A DNA stretch of 64,000 nucleotides from Colwellia demingiae (GCF_007954275.1 NZ_VOLT01000002.1:248001-312000); one strand, 5' to 3'; numbered from the stretch's first letter, positions 28,254 to 37,479 are shown. The notes: generated by a model from the letters alone, not told the origin. Translations and numbers: made by a program.

Positions 28254-29251
28254 TCGTCCATCCTAAGACTGACTTCACCGCCGTAGACTGGTTTAACTTG
28301 CCCATCTACCTCTAACAATAAAGCACCTTGGTTATTAACCCCTCGACATATGCCGTGAGTTACTCGTTCGCCGGTCATCAATTTTACCCGCTTATTTAAA
28401 AAAGAATCATGAGCATGCCACTCTTCTAACATAGGCACTAAACCCACTTGCTGATGTTGTTGTAATCGCTTTCGTAAACAACTAATTAATTGTGCACTGA
28501 GCCCATTTCTATCAATTTTGACTTTACTGTGTGATTGCAAATCTGTCCATTTTTGTTCAATTAATTTACCTGCTGCTGCTGGCATATGCAGATTTAAGCC
28601 AATGCCAATTACGCAGTGACTAGGCTCTAACGCCTGCCCTTCAAGATCAATTAAGATACCTGCGAGCTTTACGCCATCAAGATAAATATCATTAGGCCAC
28701 TTCAATTGAACTTGTACGTTACTATGAGCTTTTACTGCATCGCTGACCGCTAGTGCCGTGACTAAACTTAATCCCATTGCCCCTGATAAGCCTTGTTCTA
28801 AGTACCAGTACATAGACAAGTAAATTTGTGAGCCAAAAGGTGAAATCCACTGTCGACCTCGACGACCTCGACCAGCGCTCTGATATTCAGCTAAACAAAC
28901 CTGTCCTGATGATACTTGATTGGGCAAACGCCTCATTAAATAGTCATTGGTGGAATCAATTAAGCTATGCACTTCAATCAATGGCAAGTCGCTTTGCTTT
29001 GCAGCCTGCTGGTTCGCTTCATCGGCCAATAGATTGATAATTATCTCTTTCTCTAATAAATACAGCGGTTGCGCCAGCTTGTAACCTTTGCCAGTGACAC
29101 TGTAAATATCTAAGCCTATTTCAGTTAATACTTTAATATGTTTAGCGATAGCAGTACGGCTGATCCCTAACTGCTCACCAAGCAATTGTCCTGAAACAAA
29201 TTGGCCTGAGGCTAATGACTTAACTAAGTGCTCTTTAACTGTTTTAGTCAT
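28250..29251 (-). CDS. birA: Biotin-protein ligase / biotin operon repressor BirA
   Basis: This 333-aa protein has an N-terminal winged helix ([19 protein letters not shown]), marking the bifunctional type that also represses bio genes, and the ligase core with [16 protein letters not shown] (biotinyl-AMP loop), [20 protein letters not shown] and a C-terminal SH3-like domain. I use the ATG at 29251, which has AGAGGGAA at good spacing; a longer frame to 29299 would add an unlikely hydrophobic leader. It overlaps murB by 8 bp and coaX by 4 bp. Confidence 0.95.
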   Translation of the reverse strand: MTKTVKEHLVKSLASGQFVSGQLLGEQLGISRTAIAKHIKVLTEIGLDIYSVTGKGYKLAQPLYLLEKEIIINLLADEANQQAAKQSDLPLIEVHSLIDSTNDYLMRRLPNQVSSGQVCLAEYQSAGRGRRGRQWISPFGSQIYLSMYWYLEQGLSGAMGLSLVTALAVSDAVKAHSNVQVQLKWPNDIYLDGVKLAGILIDLEGQALEPSHCVIGIGLNLHMPAAAGKLIEQKWTDLQSHSKVKIDRNGLSAQLISCLRKRLQQHQQVGLVPMLEEWHAHDSFLNKRVKLMTGERVTHGICRGVNNQGALLLEVDGQVKPVYGGEVSLRMDE

Positions 29252-30332
29252 CGCGATTCCCTCTAATAGAATTAATATCTTCAATAGGATTTGAATCACT
29301 CAACGATGAGAATGATCTCTCACCTTTATGGGTAATCATGCGTACTTCTGGTATTAAGGATACTGAGAATTTTGCTGCTACTTTTCGTTGGATGTACTTA
29401 GCTAAACTAATAATGTCTGCACCTAAGTCACTACCATAGTTAACCAGAACTAGGGCTTGTTGTTGATGAACACCAACGGCGCCATGGCGAAATCCTTTTA
29501 ATCCCGCTTGATCAATTAACCAACCAGCGGCCAGTTTTATCTCACCGTTTTTCTGAGGGTAATGGGGGATTTTCGGGTATTTCTGCTGTAATTGAGCAAA
29601 GTCTGCATCATTAACTATGGGGTTTTTAAAGAAGCTACCTGCATTAGGTAACTCTTTAGGATCAGGTAATTTGCTACTGCGTAATGCAATGACTTGCGCC
29701 ATCACTTGTTTAGCCGTGCTATCTTTTGCAAGAATATCTAGTCCCGCGTAAGAAAGGTTTGCTTGCCATGCTTTCGGAAAATTAAAGGTCACTTGAGTAA
29801 TTAAACCCTTGTTATAACGTTCCTGCTTAAAAATGCTATCTCGGTAGGCAAATCGGCAAGCTTGTTTAGTGAGCGACTGCAGTGTTTTACTGGCAAATTC
29901 ATACCACTGTATTTCTTGACAAAAATCAGCAAACTCTACCCCATAAGCACCAATATTTTGCACTGGCGCTGCACCAACACTGCCGGGAATCAAGGCTAAA
30001 TTCTCTAAGCCATAAATACCCTGTTCTAGACAAAAACACACAAGGTCATGCCAATTTTCTGCTGCACCAACTGTGACGACAAAGCGATCATCTTGTTCAA
30101 GAATACTGATACCGTTAAATTTCGGCTGAATAATAATGGGCGCTTGAGATTCTACAAACAGCGTATTACTACCTTCACCAAGAATATAAAACTTGTCTGA
30201 GGTATTGCCAGCCGATAAATCAGGTAATTGCTGTAATTCTGCCAAGGAGCTTGGGAAATAGATGCGCGAGCAACTCGCCTTAATATTAAAGCTGTTACTG
30301 CTTTTTAGGGAGTAATTTTGGTTTGAGTGCAT
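29244..30332 (-). CDS. murB: UDP-N-acetylenolpyruvoylglucosamine reductase (type I)
   Basis: MurB reduces UDP-GlcNAc-enolpyruvate to UDP-MurNAc in murein precursor synthesis. The FAD-binding part contains [10 protein letters not shown] and [20 protein letters not shown], and the catalytic region has [24 protein letters not shown] and a late LIPEVRMI. The start chosen (30332) gives an N-terminus like E. coli MurB ([16 protein letters not shown]); the ATG two codons upstream (30338) is equally possible, and a TTG at 30392 is unlikely. It heads the overlapping murB-birA-coaX unit. Confidence 0.94.
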   Translation of the reverse strand: MHSNQNYSLKSSNSFNIKASCSRIYFPSSLAELQQLPDLSAGNTSDKFYILGEGSNTLFVESQAPIIIQPKFNGISILEQDDRFVVTVGAAENWHDLVCFCLEQGIYGLENLALIPGSVGAAPVQNIGAYGVEFADFCQEIQWYEFASKTLQSLTKQACRFAYRDSIFKQERYNKGLITQVTFNFPKAWQANLSYAGLDILAKDSTAKQVMAQVIALRSSKLPDPKELPNAGSFFKNPIVNDADFAQLQQKYPKIPHYPQKNGEIKLAAGWLIDQAGLKGFRHGAVGVHQQQALVLVNYGSDLGADIISLAKYIQRKVAAKFSVSLIPEVRMITHKGERSFSSLSDSNPIEDINSIRGNRDD

Positions 30333-30509
30333 AGCCATGAAAATGAAAAATGAAAGAATCATTATTGTACTGAAAAATCTACTTAACTCCAATTATTCAC
30401 AACGATTAACCAAGATAAGGTAACAAAGAATTTCTTGTTACCTTATTTACATGAATGACTTATTTTATTTATTACTCGCACTTTCTGAGTTATTTACTCT
30501 TCACATAGA

Positions 30510-31166
30510 CTAAATGCGTACTAAAACATCTTTAAGGGCTAAACGAGATTTTGGTAAATTGGCGTTAAAATCTTCTTCCGGGTGATGATAACCAATAGCC
30601 AATGCTACATCACATTGATAACCATCAAGCTCTTTGCTAAATTCTTTATTCACTAACTCAATATCAATACCTTCCATTGGTGTGGAATCAATTTTCAGTC
30701 GAGCAAGTATATGAAGAGTATTACCTAAAGCTAAGTAAGTTTGTGCTTTGGTCCAAGTACTGGTATCGCCAGATTCGCTAGTATTAAGCTCTGCAAAAAG
30801 GAAACCACCAAACGCCGCTTCGCGTTTTTCATGCGATGTACGCTTATCGGCAATGCCTTTATCTACCACCTTGGCATAATCCTCACGATTATATTTAGGA
30901 TTATAAGCAAACAAAATCATCTGTGAGCTATCAAATACATGCGGTAGATTATAGTGATGCATGTTGGCGAATGTTTTACTCATACGGGTTTTTGCTTCAT
31001 CACTTTCAAGTACAATAAACTTCCATGGCTGGGAATTAATAGACGAAGCTGAAAGACGCATTGCTTCATATAGGACATCTAAATCTACCGGTGGGATTTT
31101 TCTCGTTGCGTCGTATTTTTTTACCGTATGGCGGTTAGCAAGATCTTCGATAATCGGGTGAGTCAT
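30510..31166 (-). CDS. NAD(P)H nitroreductase, NfsB-like
   Basis: This is a 218-aa flavin oxidoreductase of the nitroreductase family: it opens with RHTVKKYDATRKIPPVDLD and LRLSASSINSQPWKFIV (FMN contacts), and has the EEDFNANLPKSRL C-terminal strand. Such enzymes use FMN and NAD(P)H to reduce quinones and nitro compounds in the cytoplasm. It lies downstream of acuI on the same strand but 137 bp away, with a dyad at about 31229-31267 between, so co-transcription is uncertain. Confidence 0.88.
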   Translation of the reverse strand: MTHPIIEDLANRHTVKKYDATRKIPPVDLDVLYEAMRLSASSINSQPWKFIVLESDEAKTRMSKTFANMHHYNLPHVFDSSQMILFAYNPKYNREDYAKVVDKGIADKRTSHEKREAAFGGFLFAELNTSESGDTSTWTKAQTYLALGNTLHILARLKIDSTPMEGIDIELVNKEFSKELDGYQCDVALAIGYHHPEEDFNANLPKSRLALKDVLVRI

Positions 31167-31303
31167 AGTGATTCCATCAAGATAAGTAATATCAACATAA
31201 GGTAGTAGCTATGACATTGATATTCAATGCCGCTAAGGTGTTTTTTACTTAACTTTAACCTTAGCGACCATTTTTATTGCAGAAGTATTACTTCATTTGG
31301 AGG

Positions 31304-32287
31304 CTATTTATTTACGTCAACTACAACACGACCAGTAACGTTACCATCAAGTAACTTACTTGCTACGTCAATGGACTCTTCTAAACTAATCACTTCTGCT
31401 ATCGATTCCATTTCCGTTGCGGGTAAAATTTCCGATAGTTTTTTCCATGCTGCCACTCTGTCTGCTCTAGGACGCATAACACTATCAACACCTAATAGAG
31501 AAACACCTCTAAGAATAAACGGAGCAACTGTTGCTGGTAAATCCATGCCTTGTGCTAAACCACAAGCTGCAACAGCACCACCATATTGGATGCTTGCGCA
31601 AACGTTGGCAAGAGTATGACTGCCTATAGAGTCAATTGCGCCAGCCCATTTTTCTTTCATTAACGGTTTACCTGGAGCCGATAATTCTGCTCTATCGATA
31701 ATCTCAGTCGCGCCTAAATTAGTTAAATAATCATGTTGTTTACTACTACCTGTTGAAGCTACAACTGAGTAACCCATTAAGGAAAGTAGTTTCACCGCGA
31801 AACTACCAACACCACCAGTGGCACCCGTCACAAGGATTTTACCACTTTGAGGTGTAATGCCGCTTTTTTCTAATGCTTGGATGCACAACATGGCAGTATA
31901 ACCTGCGGTACCAATTGACATTGCCTGCAGAGGTGAAATGGCTTCTGGTAAAGGAATTAACCAGTCACTATTTACTTTCGCTTTTTGTGATAAGCCACCC
32001 ATATGCTTTTCACCAACACCAAAGCCGTTAAGTAATACCTTATCGCCGACTTTGAACTCATCACTCTCACTGTGCTCAACAATGCCGCTGAAATCTACCC
32101 CTGGTATCATAGGAAAACTTCTTACTACGGGACCTTTCCCGGTAATAGCTAAGGCATCTTTATAATTAAGCGTGCTATATAGGACTTTTACTGAGACATT
32201 GCCTTGGGATAGAGTTTCCTCAGGTAATTCAGTGATCGATGTTTTGTAACCATTTTCATCTTTATTTACCAGTAAACATTTAAACAT
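31304..32287 (-). CDS. acuI: AcuI/YhdH-family NADPH-dependent acrylyl-CoA reductase
   Basis: This 327-aa medium-chain dehydrogenase/reductase has no zinc-binding Cys cluster, as expected for the AcuI/YhdH group. It shows LNYKDALAITGKGPVVRSFP, PGVDFSGIVEHS, the nucleotide loop VTGATGGVGSFAVKLL and CGLAQGMDLPATVAPFILRG, which are strongly conserved in that group. Family members reduce acrylyl-CoA, an intermediate of DMSP and 3-hydroxypropionate metabolism. The start at 32287 has GGAG 6 nt upstream. A TetR-family gene and an operator-like site lie directly upstream, so local regulation is likely. Confidence 0.9.
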   Translation of the reverse strand: MFKCLLVNKDENGYKTSITELPEETLSQGNVSVKVLYSTLNYKDALAITGKGPVVRSFPMIPGVDFSGIVEHSESDEFKVGDKVLLNGFGVGEKHMGGLSQKAKVNSDWLIPLPEAISPLQAMSIGTAGYTAMLCIQALEKSGITPQSGKILVTGATGGVGSFAVKLLSLMGYSVVASTGSSKQHDYLTNLGATEIIDRAELSAPGKPLMKEKWAGAIDSIGSHTLANVCASIQYGGAVAACGLAQGMDLPATVAPFILRGVSLLGVDSVMRPRADRVAAWKKLSEILPATEMESIAEVISLEESIDVASKLLDGNVTGRVVVDVNK

Positions 32288-32301
32288 ATGAATCTCCAAT
32301 A

Positions 32302-32316
32302 TAGACCGATCGTCTA
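32302..32316. promoter_or_regulatory. TetR operator copy, between tetR and acuI
   Basis: TAGACCGATCGTCTA has TAGAC/GTCTA half-sites around a CGATC centre. The identical 15-mer occurs upstream of the tetR gene (32966). This copy ends 15 nt before the acuI start. Confidence 0.75.
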
Positions 32317-32331
32317 TTAATTAATAAAAAA

Positions 32332-32955
32332 TTATTTTTTCAACAACTGTAAAAAATGATTGATAAAAAGATCAATCGGCTGAGTTGTTTGTACTAATTT
32401 GCAGCGACTTACCGCACCTTCCCAACCAATCCAAAAAAACTCTGCTAACGAGTGACGCTCTTCTTGTTCAGCATCCGGGCAAAGTACATTGAGGTGATCA
32501 GAGATTTTACTCTGCCAGCCTTGCATCACCATGATTAATTTATCACGGTGACTATCAGGTAAAACGGCAATTTCTTGCTCTAGGTTGCCAACTAAACAAC
32601 CACGATTAAAGTTATATCGTTCGATACCCGCTTTAGCATCATCAACAAAACTTATTAACCTTTGTTCAGGCGCTAACTGTTCATTTTTTAAATGTGAATC
32701 CAATTTGCGGCAGAAATAGTCATCATAATAGTCAATTACCGCTAAACCAAAAACTTCTTTATTGGCAAAGTAATAATAGAAAGATCCCTTAGGTACAGAC
32801 ACTTTTTTTAATATCTGATCTAAACCCGATGAAGCAAAACCAAATTGCGTAAAGTGCTCAACGCCACTACTGATTAATTCAGTTTTGGTATTAGTGGTAT
32901 CTCGGCCAGACTTTGCAGGCCTGCCTCTTCGTTTTTTAATAGTATCTAATTGCAT
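32332..32955 (-). CDS. TetR/AcrR-family regulator of acuI
   Basis: This 207-aa protein has the TetR DNA-binding domain near residues 20-65 (SGLDQILKKVSVPKGSFYYYFANKEVFGLAVIDYY) and a divergent ligand domain with Cys and Trp residues (CLVGNLEQEIAV, FFWIGWEGAVSRC). A basic N-terminus (KKRRGRPAKSGRD) extends the DNA contact. Two identical operator-like dyads flank the gene, so it probably represses itself and acuI. By position and partner it may resemble the acrylate-responsive AcuR, but the ligand cannot be told from sequence; electrophile-responsive regulators of the NemR type are an alternative. Confidence 0.88.
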   Translation of the reverse strand: MQLDTIKKRRGRPAKSGRDTTNTKTELISSGVEHFTQFGFASSGLDQILKKVSVPKGSFYYYFANKEVFGLAVIDYYDDYFCRKLDSHLKNEQLAPEQRLISFVDDAKAGIERYNFNRGCLVGNLEQEIAVLPDSHRDKLIMVMQGWQSKISDHLNVLCPDAEQEERHSLAEFFWIGWEGAVSRCKLVQTTQPIDLFINHFLQLLKK

Positions 32956-32965
32956 AAATCAATAT

Positions 32966-32980
32966 TAGACCGATCGTCTA
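32966..32980. promoter_or_regulatory. TetR operator copy, upstream of tetR
   Basis: This is an exact second copy of TAGACCGATCGTCTA, ending about 10 nt upstream of the tetR start codon, a position expected for autorepression. Confidence 0.75.
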
Positions 32981-33174
32981 TTTAAATGCAAGCATTAATT
33001 TGTATAAATAATAAACAAGGCAATAAACCCAGCCGTATAGTAAATGGTCAAATAGACTATATCTATGGTCAATTTAACTAAAAAATTAAAATATTTTCCC
33101 TTGCGGGATTTTCACATAAGTAATAGTAAATAATATATTCAATAATTATCAACAACTTAAAATATTATTAATCT

Positions 33175-33190
33175 TTGGCACAGCACTTGT
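33175..33190 (+). promoter_or_regulatory. Sigma-54 promoter of the psp-like operon
   Basis: TTGGCACAGCACTTGT matches the -24/-12 consensus TGGCAC-N5-TTGC with correct GG-to-GC spacing and one mismatch at the final C (T here). It predicts a transcription start near 33202, about 83 nt before the first gene. Sigma-54 control is normal for pspA operons. Confidence 0.75.
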
Positions 33191-33284
33191 AATAGCTATT
33201 ACATACCAGACGATGTTTAACATCCAAATAGAAAAATAGCACTACAACGTAACCAACAAATACAAAGAGAAGAAGGAATTTATT

Positions 33285-33623
33285 ATGAGCACATTTAACA
33301 TGACTAAAAATACTAGCAGCAAAATTAAAGATGTAAGCCTTGCATTAGTACTTATCGGATCTTTAATGGGCGCCACGCTAAGCACTGGCGTTAATGCAGC
33401 ACCTTTACCTGATGTTGAAAAAGCCGTAAGCGACTTTATTGTTGCCCAAGGAGAAAAAATGATTACTGAATTAAATACGCAATTACAGCAATCAATAGAT
33501 ATCGAAATTGAAGAATTCTCAGCTAATTTTTCATTTGAGAATGCGTCAACTTGGTTAGCAGCAGAGCAAAAAGTGAAGCAAGCTACACCAGCAGTTAACG
33601 ACGATAGCAAAGAAGCTAATTAA
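33285..33623 (+). CDS. Exported hypothetical protein, first gene of the psp-like operon
   Basis: This 112-aa product has a signal peptide (LALVLIGSLMGATLSTGVNA) with cleavage near residue 41, followed by a short acidic helical domain (VEKAVSDFIVAQGEKMITELNTQLQQ; IEIEEFSANFSFENASTW). No family is recognised. A GAAGGA site precedes the ATG. It is the first gene after the sigma-54 promoter and 110 bp upstream of pspA, so it is likely made with PspA during envelope stress and may act in the periplasm; that role is inference. An antisense frame of similar length is not supported. Confidence 0.7.
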   Translation: MSTFNMTKNTSSKIKDVSLALVLIGSLMGATLSTGVNAAPLPDVEKAVSDFIVAQGEKMITELNTQLQQSIDIEIEEFSANFSFENASTWLAAEQKVKQATPAVNDDSKEAN

Positions 33624-33733
33624 GAAGCTAACATAGCTTTGAACCAACTTAATAACATGTAATTAAATTGCATGTTATTAAATTACAAAACTAAATATTT
33701 AAACTAAGTATCAAAAATAAGCAGGAGAAAACT

Positions 33734-34396
33734 ATGGGATTATTCAGCCGTTTTACCGACATTGTTAATGCAAATTTAAACAGCATGTTAGACAAAGCCG
33801 AGCATCCAGAAAAAATGATTCGTTTGATCATTGGCGAAATGGAAGAAACATTAGTTGAAGTACGTTCAACTGCAGCCAAAAATATTGCTGAACAAAAGAC
33901 CTTAGCAAGAAAAGTTAAAACGACTCAAGAAGGCATAGCCCATTGGCATGACAAAGCAGAGATCGCGTTAAGTAAAGGTCGAGAAGATTTAGCAAAATCA
34001 GCACTGGCACAAAAACATAAATGCCAAGCTGAATTAACTCAATTAGATACAGAAAACGCACAATTAACTGACTTGTTGACCGCCATACAAGAAGATGCAC
34101 AACGTTTGCAAGATAAGCTTAACGAAGCCAAACGTCGTCAAGAAGCATTAAGACTTCGTCAAGAGTCAGCTGAAGTAAGATTAAAGGTGCGGGAAAAAGC
34201 TGTGATTCACAATATTGATGAAGCAATGGCCAAATTTGAACGTTACCAACAAAAAATTGATCATCTTGAAGCGCAAGTTGAATCTTATGATTTAACAGAG
34301 AATAAAGATTTATCAACACAGATATCTGATCTTGAGCAAGACGATAGCATTGAGGCGGAATTAGCTGAAATGAAAAAGAAAGTAGTTAACGGTTAA
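33734..34396 (+). CDS. pspA: Phage shock protein A
   Basis: PspA (IM30/Vipp1 family) protects the inner membrane and, in E. coli, restrains the activator PspF. The 220-aa product has the amphipathic start MGLFSRFTDIVNANLNSMLD that binds membranes, EKMIRLIIGEMEETLVEVRS, and a long coiled coil through residue 185, as in the ESCRT-III-like fold. Its length is close to E. coli PspA (222 aa). GCAGGAG precedes the ATG. PspF and PspB are not encoded nearby. Confidence 0.95.
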   Translation: MGLFSRFTDIVNANLNSMLDKAEHPEKMIRLIIGEMEETLVEVRSTAAKNIAEQKTLARKVKTTQEGIAHWHDKAEIALSKGREDLAKSALAQKHKCQAELTQLDTENAQLTDLLTAIQEDAQRLQDKLNEAKRRQEALRLRQESAEVRLKVREKAVIHNIDEAMAKFERYQQKIDHLEAQVESYDLTENKDLSTQISDLEQDDSIEAELAEMKKKVVNG

Positions 34397-34414
34397 CGAT
34401 TTAATATAGCAACT

Positions 34415-34432
34415 CCCTCGTTTAGGCGAGGG
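34415..34432 (+). other. Hairpin between pspA and pspC
   Basis: CCCTCG and CGAGGG form a 6-bp GC-rich stem around TTTAGG. No T-run follows directly, so it is more likely an mRNA stability or processing element, or a partial attenuator, than a full terminator. Confidence 0.5.
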
Positions 34433-34489
34433 CAGTCATTTTATAAAAGTAACAGTGTAAAAGTTAGAGTGCAAAACTAAGGAGTTCCC

Positions 34490-34720
34490 ATGAGATATGA
34501 CAGAGAATATTCAAGTATAAAAAGTGTTCGCCAGACCTTATGTAAAGACGTAGCAAATAAAAAATTGACTGGTGTCTGTGCAGGTATTGCCAAATATTAT
34601 GACTTTCCTCGATTAGCTGTGCGCATTGCCGCTATCGCCGCACTGATTATGTTACCCGTAGTCACGGGTGTTGCGTATGTCGTAGCAAGTATGTTGTTAC
34701 CTAACAGCAAATATTATTAA
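34490..34720 (+). CDS. pspC: PspC-domain membrane protein
   Basis: This 76-aa protein carries the PspC domain: the motif KKLTGVCAGIAKYYDFPRLAVRI followed by one or two membrane segments (IAALIMLPVVTGVAYVVASMLL). PspC senses membrane stress with PspB and binds PspA in enterobacteria; here pspB is absent, and the protein lacks the longer C-terminal part of the E. coli protein. AAGGAG precedes the ATG. It belongs to the same operon as pspA. Confidence 0.88.
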   Translation: MRYDREYSSIKSVRQTLCKDVANKKLTGVCAGIAKYYDFPRLAVRIAAIAALIMLPVVTGVAYVVASMLLPNSKYY

Positions 34721-34758
34721 TCTAGATAATTTTTCATCTCTATAAAAGTGAGGAAACT

Positions 34759-35115
34759 ATGAGCTTCTTTAAGTCCTTAATACTGGCAATTTTCGCGACT
34801 ATCTTCTTAACCTATGTTTTTGGTGTTGGCATGTTGGAGTTAATGGACTTGCATGTGATGATGGACGGTGAAGCCGTTGAACCACTAAAAGCCATAGGAG
34901 TTTCAGCGTTAATTGTTGTGGTATTAGTTGTGGCCGCACTAGGAATTGTATTAAGTGTTTTTGGTGGCATGATATTTATTGGCTTGGTTATCTTTGGAAG
35001 CATTGCCATGGTGACTGTAGGCATATTTTGGCCAATTCTGTTAATGGCAGTAGTTATCTGGCTGCTTACTCGAAATAAAAGTAGTCGAAATAAAAACACT
35101 AAGCAGTATGCTTAG
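34759..35115 (+). CDS. Small polytopic membrane protein of the psp-like operon
   Basis: This 118-aa protein has about three or four membrane spans (LILAIFATIFLTYVFGVGML; VSALIVVVLVVAALGIVLS; MIFIGLVIFGSIAMVTVGIF; ILLMAVVIWLL) separated by a short acidic loop, and a basic tail. A GTGAGGAAAC site lies before the ATG. It is 38 bp after pspC and the last gene of the run. I recognise no family; by position it may take the place of PspB, PspD or PspG as a membrane partner, which is inference. Confidence 0.7.
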   Translation: MSFFKSLILAIFATIFLTYVFGVGMLELMDLHVMMDGEAVEPLKAIGVSALIVVVLVVAALGIVLSVFGGMIFIGLVIFGSIAMVTVGIFWPILLMAVVIWLLTRNKSSRNKNTKQYA

Positions 35116-35120
35116 TGTTT
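35094..35120 (+). terminator. Hairpin at the end of the psp-like operon
   Basis: AAACACTAAGCA (35094-35105) and TGCTTAGTGTTT (35109-35120) form a perfect 12-bp stem spanning the stop codon of the last gene. The T-run is weak, so termination is likely but not certain. Confidence 0.55.
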
Positions 35121-35186
35121 AATACTTAATACCCAGTAAAAGCAGCAATAATCTAACAAGGTAGATTTAAATAATATCGCTCAACT

Positions 35187-35924
35187 TTATTTGAAAAATT
35201 TAGCTAGAATATTTTTACATTCATCCGACTTAACTAAATGAGAAAACGCTTGGCTTTCTTCACTAAGAACCTGGCTCAATGCTAATTTGTTCCCTTGACG
35301 AATTAATCGTCGACTAGTCATTACTGACTCAACAGGCAAATTGGCAATGGCTTGGGCAACATCGGATGTTAGCGCTAATAGCTCATCTGGCTGACACGTT
35401 TGGTTAGTAATGCCATAACTCAATGCTTGCTCTGCGTTAAACGTTTGACCAAGCACCATTAATTCAAAGGCTTTATTTGGGCCAACTTTTTGAGTTAATA
35501 ACAAACTAGAGCCCGCTTCAGGACATAAACCTAGTTGGGTAAAAGGCAGTTTAAATTTACTATTATTAGCCGCAATAACCATATCACAATGCAATAATAA
35601 AGTAGTACCAATACCCACCGCAACGCCAGCAACACCGGCAACTAGAGGTTTAGTAAATTCTGACAAAACTTTAACAAAAGCAAGGGCGGCTAATTCGTCA
35701 TCAGCTGAACATTGAATAAAATCATGCAAGTCATTACCGGCACAAAAGCACTGTTCATTTCCTTGAATGACCAAGCAATGAATACTTGATGTTTGCTCTG
35801 CATAAGCGAAATACTGACAGAGTTGTTTATACATATCGTTAGTTAATGCATTTTTTTTATCAATACGATTCAAGGTAATTGTAAAAACACCTTGGTTTTC
35901 TGTCGTTAAAATCAAATTATCCAT
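35187..35924 (-). CDS. Enoyl-CoA hydratase/isomerase family protein
   Basis: This 245-aa crotonase-fold enzyme has the oxyanion-hole stretch QCFCAGNDLHDF, VAGVAVGIGTTLLLHCDMVIA and KLPFTQLGLCPEAGSSLLL. The acidic residue in LGLCPEAGS matches the isomerase-type active site, so a delta-3,delta-2-enoyl-CoA isomerase or a hydratase in fatty-acid breakdown is most likely; the substrate is not determinable. It is a single gene, divergent from the PCu(A)C operon. Confidence 0.88.
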   Translation of the reverse strand: MDNLILTTENQGVFTITLNRIDKKNALTNDMYKQLCQYFAYAEQTSSIHCLVIQGNEQCFCAGNDLHDFIQCSADDELAALAFVKVLSEFTKPLVAGVAGVAVGIGTTLLLHCDMVIAANNSKFKLPFTQLGLCPEAGSSLLLTQKVGPNKAFELMVLGQTFNAEQALSYGITNQTCQPDELLALTSDVAQAIANLPVESVMTSRRLIRQGNKLALSQVLSEESQAFSHLVKSDECKNILAKFFK

Positions 35925-36005
35925 TTGCCACCAGTTTAGTTACATAGGTTTATCAATACGGTATAGTCAAACTCTAATACTTGTTATCAGGGATGTATAG
36001 GTACA

Positions 36006-36449
36006 ATGAGAAATATTCACTATAGAAAAATCGGTATCTTTTTCACTTTATTGTTCGGAATGATAACTAATGTCTACGCAACAAGCCCGATTACAGTGAC
36101 CGATGGATATATTAAAGCAAGTATACCTGGCAGTGACATTACCGCCGCTTATATGACTATAAGTAATACTGGTGATAAAGCGATAACATTACAAGAGGTC
36201 AGCAGTACAATCTCTGATCGTATTGAAATTCATGAACACAGCATGGCTGACGGTATGATGCGTATGCGTGAGGTCGGTGAAATTACCATCAAGGCTCACA
36301 GTAAAGTTATTCTTCAACCATCAGGATTACACCTCATGATTTTTTCATTAAAACATCCAATGAAAGAAAAAAGTGTTATTCCATTAACATTAAAGTTCTC
36401 AAATAAAACAAACATTAATATTCAATTACCTGTTTATCGTTTTAAATAG
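36006..36449 (+). CDS. PCu(A)C-family periplasmic copper chaperone
   Basis: This 147-aa exported protein has a signal peptide (IGIFFTLLFGMITNVYA) and the cupredoxin-like PCu(A)C domain. The copper ligands are visible: His and Met in EIHEHSMADGMMRMREV and the late GLHLMIFSLKHPM. Family members hand Cu(I) to cytochrome oxidase or other copper enzymes in the periplasm. Here it is first of three genes facing the same way; a link to NosZ copper supply is possible but the genes are 17 kb apart and no shared site is seen. Confidence 0.9.
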   Translation: MRNIHYRKIGIFFTLLFGMITNVYATSPITVTDGYIKASIPGSDITAAYMTISNTGDKAITLQEVSSTISDRIEIHEHSMADGMMRMREVGEITIKAHSKVILQPSGLHLMIFSLKHPMKEKSVIPLTLKFSNKTNINIQLPVYRFK

Positions 36450-36482
36450 TACAATACCAACAACCTCATCCTTGGAGTGGAT

Positions 36483-37475
36483 ATGAAAACAATGTTTTCT
36501 ACAAAATCAATTGTCTGGGCCTTTACTGGCATCTTTTTTCTTCTATATGGCATTGGTGTTTATTGGAGCACTGCTCCTATGTCCATCAATATTCACGCTG
36601 AAGTAACACAAGCAGCTAAAGCTGAAAATGTTGCCCCTGTTGTTGGCTACACCACCACCACTGCATTGATAAAAGTCAGTGAAGCACTATTAAATAAGCC
36701 TGGTGGTTATTTATCAAATGACATTATGCCTCCTTCACTCTTTTTAGATAATATGCCTGCTTGGGAGTTCGGTGTATTAGAGATGGTCCGTGATATAGCA
36801 TTAGTTATGCGTAAAGACTTTAGCCGTTCTCAATCACAATCCCTTGTTAACAAGCACTTACTCGAAGCACAACCACGTTTTAATATCGATAGTGAAAGTT
36901 GGGCTGTACCGAGTGCAGAGTCTGAATATGGAGAAGCTATTAAGCAACTTTATGCCTATCGTTCGGCATTGGTTAGCACTAATGGTAATAAAGCTCAGTT
37001 TTATGCTCGTGCCGATAACCTACGTGCCTATATTGAAGAAGTTCAAAAGCGTTTAGGTGGTTACTCTCACCGCTTAAGCTTGAGCGTAGGTCGTGAACAG
37101 GTCAATACTGATTTAGCTGGTGATAAACCCGCAGAGCAATCAAGCCAAGGTGACTCTCATTTGCAACTGCAAACAAGTTGGTGGCAAATAGATGATGTAT
37201 TCTATGAAGCTAGAGGTGCTACTTGGGCATTACTGCAATTACTTAGAGCCATTGAAATAGATTTTAATAGCGTGTTAGAAAACAAAAATGCCAAAATTAG
37301 CTTACAGCAAATTATTCGCGAGCTAGAGGCAAGCCAAGAATCAGTATGGAGCCCAATGATTTTAAACGGTAGTGGCTTTGGTCTTCTTGCCAATCACTCA
37401 CTGGTAATGGCTAACTATATTTCTCGCGCAAATGCAGCATTAATCGATTTAAATGAACTTTTAACCAAAGGATAA
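36483..37475 (+). CDS. DUF2333-family membrane-anchored protein
   Basis: This 330-aa protein has one N-terminal membrane span (SIVWAFTGIFFLLYGIGVYW) and a large soluble part with conserved segments KPGGYLSNDIMPPSLFLDNMP, MRKDFSRSQSQS, WWQIDDVFYEARGATWALLQLL and GFGLLANHSLVMANYISRAN, which identify DUF2333. No function is known. I start at ATG 36483, which has TTGGAG at good spacing; a GTG two codons upstream lies inside that site. It is 33 bp after the PCu(A)C gene and 4 bp before the next. Confidence 0.85.
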   Translation: MKTMFSTKSIVWAFTGIFFLLYGIGVYWSTAPMSINIHAEVTQAAKAENVAPVVGYTTTTALIKVSEALLNKPGGYLSNDIMPPSLFLDNMPAWEFGVLEMVRDIALVMRKDFSRSQSQSLVNKHLLEAQPRFNIDSESWAVPSAESEYGEAIKQLYAYRSALVSTNGNKAQFYARADNLRAYIEEVQKRLGGYSHRLSLSVGREQVNTDLAGDKPAEQSSQGDSHLQLQTSWWQIDDVFYEARGATWALLQLLRAIEIDFNSVLENKNAKISLQQIIRELEASQESVWSPMILNGSGFGLLANHSLVMANYISRANAALIDLNELLTKG

Positions 37476-37479
37476 TGAC

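Noticed and set aside
31229..31267. CGCTAAGGT/ACCTTAGCG dyad between acuI and the nitroreductase gene, as terminator
   Set aside because: The loop is long (about 18 nt) and no T-run follows on the minus strand, so evidence for termination is weak.
33242..33610. 122-aa frame antisense to the first psp-operon gene
   Set aside because: The plus-strand gene has a signal peptide, ribosome-binding site, promoter and operon context; the antisense frame has none.
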